From assembly GCA_002395925.1 (NCBI GenBank), contig DGVM01000119.1, forward strand, positions 1 to 10,428: a DNA stretch of 10,428 nt, in the 5' to 3' direction. A program made the translations under genes and the position numbers. The DNA is from Bacteroidales bacterium UBA4284. GTDB taxonomy: Bacteria; Bacteroidota; Bacteroidia; Bacteroidales; UBA932. Position 1 is the first letter of the stretch, and each line of letters starts with the position of its first letter. The notes under the pieces are model-generated. The model saw only the letters and a program-made list of their open reading frames with translations. It made no database searches and was not told the DNA's origin. Positions 6,500-10,428 of this stretch are shown here, one piece after another.

Positions 6500-7825
6500 A
6501 TGTCTGATATCATCGTTCTAAGACAAGGCCTGGACATACCGGTATCCGGTGCTCCCGACCGTCTCGTCTGCAAGTCGATGACCCCGCGAACCATAGCAGT
6601 TGAGCCCGACGTCAAGGGCCTCCTCCCGAGGCTCCTGGTCAAGGAAGGCGACCGCGTGCTGTGCGGCTCCCCCGTCATTGCAGACAAGAAAAACCCGGAC
6701 ATACTCCTTACCGCACCCGCGAGCGGCACGGTCCAGGAGATTGTCAGGGGCGAAAAGCGCAAGCTTCTCGCCGTGCTGATCAAAACGGATGACAATCAGG
6801 AATATGCCACCTTCGATACCAGCGACGTCACCAAGGCCCTACTGTCCAGCGGCCTCTGGACCCTCCTGGTACAGCGCCCCTACGGCATCGTGGCAGACCC
6901 TGCCGTCACTCCTAAGGGAATCTTCGTATCCGCGTTCAACAGCGCTCCGCTTGCTGCAGACACGGAATTCACTCTGGCCCCCGAGCTCAGCTTCATACAG
7001 AAAGGCATCGACGCCCTTGCGAAGATCGCCCCTGTTCACGTCGGGCTCGACGCCGGAAAATCCGATTCCGCATTCTCCCGCCTGACCGGCTGCACGCTTC
7101 ACCGTTTCAAGGGCAAGCATCCCGCAGGCAACGTCGGAGTCCAGATAAGCCATATAAGCCCCATCCGCAAGGGCGAGACAGTCTGGACCGTCTCCCTTGC
7201 AGGCCTCAGCGCCATCGGCAAGCTTATGGCCACCGGCAAGTGCCAGCTCCGCCGCAAGATTGCGGTCGGAGGCCCAGCAGCCATCGAGCCCGCCTACATC
7301 GAGGCCCTTCCCGGCACTCCCATGCAGGAGCTCGCCGCCTTCTGGGGCGCAGAAGCCGGGAATCTGCGCATCGTTTCCGGTGACATTCTCAGCGGCAAGG
7401 CCGTCGGAGAGAATGGATACATAGGCCGGGACGACACCCAGGTAACCATTATCAGCGAAGGTTACGAAAAGGAACTTCTGGGTTGGATCAACCCCTTGCG
7501 ATTCAACCAGTTCAGCGCCGACCGCAGCTATTTCAGCCGCCTGCTTCCCCGCAAGCGCTACGACATGACCACCAACCTCCACGGCGGTCCCCGTCCCTTC
7601 CTGATGAACGACAATTATTACTCCAGGGTTCTGCCCATGGACCTCTATCCCGTGTATCTCGCAAAGGCATGCCTTGCCGGCGACATCGAGAACATGGAGA
7701 GATTCGGCATCTATGAGGTGCTCCCCGAAGATCTCGCGCTCTGCGAATTCGTGGATCCCAGCAAGAACTACATCCAGGATATGATAGCAAAAGGCATTGA
7801 CCTGATGCTCAAAGAAATGGCTTAA
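6500..7825 (+). CDS. nqrA: Na+-translocating NADH:quinone reductase subunit A
   Basis: NqrA is the peripheral cytoplasmic subunit of Na+-NQR, linked to quinone binding and reduction. The 441-aa product has the normal length. Visible family segments are: GLDIPVSGAPD at residues 10-20; the lipoyl-like part VKEGDRVLCGSPVIADK to TAPASGTVQEIVRGEKRKLLAV (47-92); GLWTLLVQRPYG (118-129); HPAGNVGVQISHISPIRKGETVWTV (207-231); IVSGDILSGK (291-300); and the C-terminal half with RVLPMDLYP and EVLPEDLALCEFVDPSKN. It is a soluble protein with no membrane segments. I start it at the ATG at 6500, which gives MSDIIVLRQG. The frame stays open to 5504, but that upstream stretch is antisense to the helicase and is not coding here. 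It is the first gene of nqrABCDE and ends 5 bp before nqrB. NqrA has no counterpart in the related Rnf complex, which confirms Nqr. Confidence 0.97.
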   Translation: MSDIIVLRQGLDIPVSGAPDRLVCKSMTPRTIAVEPDVKGLLPRLLVKEGDRVLCGSPVIADKKNPDILLTAPASGTVQEIVRGEKRKLLAVLIKTDDNQEYATFDTSDVTKALLSSGLWTLLVQRPYGIVADPAVTPKGIFVSAFNSAPLAADTEFTLAPELSFIQKGIDALAKIAPVHVGLDAGKSDSAFSRLTGCTLHRFKGKHPAGNVGVQISHISPIRKGETVWTVSLAGLSAIGKLMATGKCQLRRKIAVGGPAAIEPAYIEALPGTPMQELAAFWGAEAGNLRIVSGDILSGKAVGENGYIGRDDTQVTIISEGYEKELLGWINPLRFNQFSADRSYFSRLLPRKRYDMTTNLHGGPRPFLMNDNYYSRVLPMDLYPVYLAKACLAGDIENMERFGIYEVLPEDLALCEFVDPSKNYIQDMIAKGIDLMLKEMA

Positions 7826-7830
7826 AAGAT

Positions 7831-8949
7831 ATGAACAAGATTTTCGAAAAAGGCGGCAAGCTCTACTGGCTTCACAGCACCGTCGACGCTTTTGAGACAT
7901 TCCTTCACGTTCCCGGAACCGTAACCCTCAAGGGTTCCCACGTACGCGACGCAATCGACCTCAAGCGCATTCTCATCCTCGTGGTCATCGCCGCCGCTCC
8001 CGCCGCCCTGTTCGGCATGTGGAACGTCGGCTACCAGCACGGCCTTGCGATGGGCCAGACCGGAGTCCATATTCTGGAATACTTCTGGTTCGGCTTTCTC
8101 AAGGTCCTCCCCCTGTACATAGTATCGTACCTTGTCGGACTCGGCATCGAGTTCGCTTCCAGCCAGATACGTGGCGAGGAAGTCAGCGAGGGCTACCTCG
8201 TCAGCGGCTTCTTCATCCCTCTTATCGTTCCGGTTGACATCCCTCTGTGGATGCTCGCGATAGCCGTAGCCTTCGCCGTCATATTCGGCAAGGAGGTCTT
8301 CGGAGGCACCGGAATGAATATATGGAATCCCGCACTGCTCACCCGTGCATTCCTTTTCTTCTCATACCCCAACTATATGTCGGGTTCGGAATGCTGGATT
8401 GCTTTCAAGAAGGGCGAAACAGCTGTGGCTGATGCATTTACCGGAGCTACTCCCCTCGCCCTCGACGGCGCTCCCGCACAGTACGGCACCGGCTTCTGGG
8501 ATCTCTTCATAGGTACGGTTCCCGGCTCGGTCGGCGAGACTTCCGTCATCGCAATCCTGCTCGGCGCCTTCATACTGCTCTTCACCGGCATAGCGAGCTG
8601 GAAGATCATGTGCGGCAGCGTCGCCGGCGCCTTGCTGGTCGGTTGGATCGGACAGATTGCCGGAGTCACCGACATCCCCTTCTACATGCAACTCCTCTAC
8701 GGCGGCTTCGCATTCGGTACCGTATTCATGGCGACCGATCCTGTGACATCCTGCCAGACAGAGGCCGGCAAGTGGATTTACGGTCTGCTTATAGGTATGC
8801 TCTGCATCGTCGTGCGACTGTTCAATCCCGGTTACGCAGAAGGCATGATGCTCGCAATCCTGCTCATGAACACCTTCGCTCCGCTCATCGACCACTGCGT
8901 GGTGAGCATCCACATCAAAGCAAGGGCTAAAAAATTCAAAACCGCATAG
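7831..8949 (+). CDS. nqrB: Na+-translocating NADH:quinone reductase subunit B
   Basis: NqrB is the large membrane subunit of Na+-NQR. It carries a covalent FMN and riboflavin and takes part in Na+ translocation and quinone chemistry. The 372-aa product has many hydrophobic helices (for example about 47-63, 86-105, 122-152, 238-255, 258-280 and 314-330). The FMN attachment motif is DAFTGATPLA (201-210), with Thr207 as the expected phosphoester site. Other family segments are FEKGGKL (5-11), SHVRDAIDLKR (36-46), GYLVSGFFIPLIVPVDIPLWM (121-141), EVFGGTGMNIWNPALLTRAFLFFSYP (155-180) and FMATDPVTSCQTEAGKWIYG (299-318). The N-terminus is about a dozen residues shorter than I recall for well-known homologues. 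No in-frame ATG exists upstream before the stop at 7798-7800, so 7831 is the only sensible start. Confidence 0.97.
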   Translation: MNKIFEKGGKLYWLHSTVDAFETFLHVPGTVTLKGSHVRDAIDLKRILILVVIAAAPAALFGMWNVGYQHGLAMGQTGVHILEYFWFGFLKVLPLYIVSYLVGLGIEFASSQIRGEEVSEGYLVSGFFIPLIVPVDIPLWMLAIAVAFAVIFGKEVFGGTGMNIWNPALLTRAFLFFSYPNYMSGSECWIAFKKGETAVADAFTGATPLALDGAPAQYGTGFWDLFIGTVPGSVGETSVIAILLGAFILLFTGIASWKIMCGSVAGALLVGWIGQIAGVTDIPFYMQLLYGGFAFGTVFMATDPVTSCQTEAGKWIYGLLIGMLCIVVRLFNPGYAEGMMLAILLMNTFAPLIDHCVVSIHIKARAKKFKTA

Positions 8950-8951
8950 CT

Positions 8952-9734
8952 ATGAATACCAACAGCAACGTTTACACAGTAGTGTACACTACGGTCATAG
9001 TGGTGATCGTAGCAGCGGTCCTGGCGCTGGTCGCCGGCAAGCTGGGGCCCGCACAGGACGCCAATGCAAAAGCAGAGACCCTTCGCCAGATGATGAGCGC
9101 CGCTCAGATAAAGCCCACCGAAGAACTCTATAAGTCCAAGAACGCACAGGTCCTTCAGCTTTACGCCGACAATATCCGCGAGGCCTACACCATCGGTCTC
9201 GACGGCAACAGGAACGGCGAACTCGGAATCTCGAAAGACAACATCCAGCTGGTCGATCGTCTCAAGCCTCAGAACCAGGCGATCAAGGCCGGCGGCAAGG
9301 CTACCCTTCCCGTCTATATATTCAATAGCGGCAGGATAGTCATCCCCATCTACGGAGCCGGACTTTGGGGCCCCATCTGGGGATATATAGCCTTTGAGCC
9401 CGATTGCAAGACCATCGCTGGCGCTTATTTCGACCACGAGAGCGAGACCCCGGGTCTGGGCGCCAAGATCAAGGACGAAGCCTGGTTCCGCGAAAAGTTC
9501 TCCGGCCGGCAGGTCGCCTTCGGCACCTCCGAACCGTTCAACCTTTCCAAGAACGCAGAAAGCACGGGGGCAGCCAATGCCGTCGATGCCATTACCGGAG
9601 CAACCATGACTTCCAAGGGCCTCAACGAAGCCCTCAACGTCTGGTTCAAAGCATACGAAAAACATCTCGCAGCGGCAGCGGCAGAGCCCGTAGCGGCCCC
9701 GGCCGACGGCGAGATTAACGCAGAGGAGGAATAA
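8952..9734 (+). CDS. nqrC: Na+-translocating NADH:quinone reductase subunit C
   Basis: NqrC passes electrons through a covalently bound FMN on the periplasmic side. The 260-aa product has one N-terminal membrane anchor (about residues 8-28, TVVYTTVIVVIVAAVLALVAG), then a soluble FMN-binding domain. The attachment motif is AITGATMTSKGL (213-224), with Thr218 the expected FMN-phosphoester residue. Other family segments are IYGAGLWGPIWGYIAFE (133-149), close to the flavin, and HESETPGLGAKI (162-173). The last 20 or so residues (from about 239) form an Ala/Pro/Glu-rich tail (AAAAAEPVAAPADGEINAEEE) that looks disordered and is not part of the known domain. The start is 2 bp after the nqrB stop. 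Attachment of the FMN needs the ApbE flavin transferase, which is not encoded in this window. Confidence 0.97.
   Translation: MNTNSNVYTVVYTTVIVVIVAAVLALVAGKLGPAQDANAKAETLRQMMSAAQIKPTEELYKSKNAQVLQLYADNIREAYTIGLDGNRNGELGISKDNIQLVDRLKPQNQAIKAGGKATLPVYIFNSGRIVIPIYGAGLWGPIWGYIAFEPDCKTIAGAYFDHESETPGLGAKIKDEAWFREKFSGRQVAFGTSEPFNLSKNAESTGAANAVDAITGATMTSKGLNEALNVWFKAYEKHLAAAAAEPVAAPADGEINAEEE
9724..9730 (+). promoter_or_regulatory. Strong Shine-Dalgarno sequence for nqrD
   Basis: AGGAGGA lies 6 bp before the nqrD ATG at 9737 and coincides with the Glu-Glu codons that end nqrC. The other gene starts in this window lack such a clear purine-rich site, as is common in Bacteroidota. The match may therefore partly reflect the acidic tail of NqrC and not selection for ribosome binding. 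Confidence 0.4.
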
Positions 9735-9736
9735 TC

Positions 9737-10348
9737 ATGGACGCAAAGCTTAAAGAAACCATACTCAACCCGATTCTGAAGGGCAATCCTATCACCGTCC
9801 TCATTCTCGGAATCTGTTCTTCCCTGGCAGTCACAGTGCAGCTCAAGGGCGCACTTGTCATGGCTCTTTCCGTTACCCTCGTAACGGGTCTGTCCAGCCT
9901 TGTCTGCTCACTGCTGCGCAACACCATCCCCATGCGCGTGCGCATCATCGTGCAGCTCGTCGTCGTGGCCATGATGGTAATCCTGGTCGACCAGATCCTC
10001 AAAGCCGGAGAAGGCACCTATGCCATCGACAAGCAGCTGTCGGTTTACATCGGCCTCATCATCACCAACTGCATCGTGATGGGACGCATCGAGGCTTTCG
10101 CCCTCGGCAACAAGCCTATCCCCTCACTTCTCGACGGTCTGGCGAACGGTGTCGGCTACGGCCTCATCCTCATCATCGTCGCCTTCTTCCGCGAACTTCT
10201 CGGAAGCGGCACGCTGCTGGGATTCCAGGTGCTCCCCTCATCCTACATCCCCAACAACCTTGTAATCCTCCCGCCTTTCGCCCTCATCCTCATAGGATGC
10301 ATCATCTGGGTGCATAGGGCGCTGGACAAGGACCTGCAAGAGAAATAA
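9737..10348 (+). CDS. nqrD: Na+-translocating NADH:quinone reductase subunit D
   Basis: NqrD is a small integral membrane subunit homologous to NqrE and the Rnf subunits A and E. Together NqrD and NqrE hold an intramembrane iron-sulfur centre between inverted half-helices, which relays electrons across the membrane. The 203-aa product has about six hydrophobic helices. It shows the two symmetry-related cysteine sites: Cys27 in LGICSSLAV and Cys112 in IITNCIVMGRIEAFA. NPILKGNPITVLILGIC at the N-terminus and FFRELLGSGTLLG (150-162) are family hallmarks. It starts 2 bp after the nqrC stop and ends 12 bp before nqrE. The presence of nqrA and nqrC upstream assigns it to Nqr and not Rnf. Confidence 0.97.
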   Translation: MDAKLKETILNPILKGNPITVLILGICSSLAVTVQLKGALVMALSVTLVTGLSSLVCSLLRNTIPMRVRIIVQLVVVAMMVILVDQILKAGEGTYAIDKQLSVYIGLIITNCIVMGRIEAFALGNKPIPSLLDGLANGVGYGLILIIVAFFRELLGSGTLLGFQVLPSSYIPNNLVILPPFALILIGCIIWVHRALDKDLQEK

Positions 10349-10360
10349 AAAGCGAGCCTT

Positions 10361-10428
10361 ATGGAATATATCAGCTTATTCGTAAAGTCAATATTCGTTG
10401 ACAACATGATCTTCGCATACTTCCTGGG
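10361..10428 (+). CDS. nqrE: Na+-translocating NADH:quinone reductase subunit E (5' end only)
   Basis: Only the first 22 complete codons are inside the window, and the frame runs off the right edge. They read MEYISLFVKSIFVDNMIFAY plus FL, which matches the NqrE N-terminus (LSLFVKSIF followed by an N-M pair and the first membrane helix). NqrE is the partner of NqrD in the intramembrane iron-sulfur site; its cysteines lie beyond the edge. Gene order nqrD-nqrE with a 12-bp gap supports the call. nqrF, encoding the NADH-oxidising FAD/2Fe-2S subunit, is expected next. Confidence 0.92.
   Translation, partial: MEYISLFVKSIFVDNMIFAYFL

Noticed and set aside
6839..7900. Minus-strand open frame of about 353 codons inside nqrA
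   Set aside because: It is antisense to a clearly recognised gene and has no recognisable domain; a codon-bias shadow.

Overview
This 10.4 kb window is ordinary, gene-dense core chromosome of a Bacteroidota bacterium, most likely a fairly GC-rich member of the Bacteroidales. The grounds are: tyrS-rbfA-FtsX permease in a row; a Bacteroidota-style phosphomannose-isomerase-like protein; a Na+-translocating NADH:quinone reductase (nqr) operon; AT-rich leaders that mostly lack Shine-Dalgarno sequences; and a perfect TAnnTTTG -7 promoter motif. The genus cannot be fixed from this sequence alone. I see no mobile element, RNA gene, CRISPR array or phage signal, and no intergenic gap longer than 72 bp.

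Layout. (1) Positions 1-2049, plus strand: the 3' end of tyrS (tyrosyl-tRNA synthetase), rbfA (30S maturation) and a LolC/LolE-type ABC permease, all with overlapping ends and so probably translationally coupled. (2) 2031-2996, minus strand: a class I mannose-6-phosphate isomerase-like protein, convergent with the permease (19 bp overlap). Two of its expected zinc-ligand positions are changed. (3) 3064-4022, plus strand: a DJ-1/PfpI protein followed after 2 bp by an Hsp15-like S4 RNA-binding protein. (4) 4019-6427, minus strand: a PcrA/UvrD-type DNA helicase whose stop codon overlaps that of the S4 gene. (5) 6500 to the right edge, plus strand: nqrA, nqrB, nqrC, nqrD and the first 22 codons of nqrE; nqrF would be expected beyond the edge.

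How the genes work together. The Nqr genes encode one inner-membrane complex that oxidises NADH, reduces quinone and pumps Na+. NqrA, NqrB, NqrC and NqrD carry their expected hallmark residues: the covalent-FMN threonines of NqrB and NqrC, and the intramembrane cysteines of NqrD. The left part serves translation (TyrRS, RbfA) and probably lipoprotein export (permease). The DJ-1 and Hsp15-like pair looks like a small stress or protein/ribosome quality-control unit. PcrA serves DNA repair and the handling of transcription conflicts.

No undescribed system was found. The points most worth a second look are the altered metal site of the ManA-like protein and the DJ-1/Hsp15 pairing.
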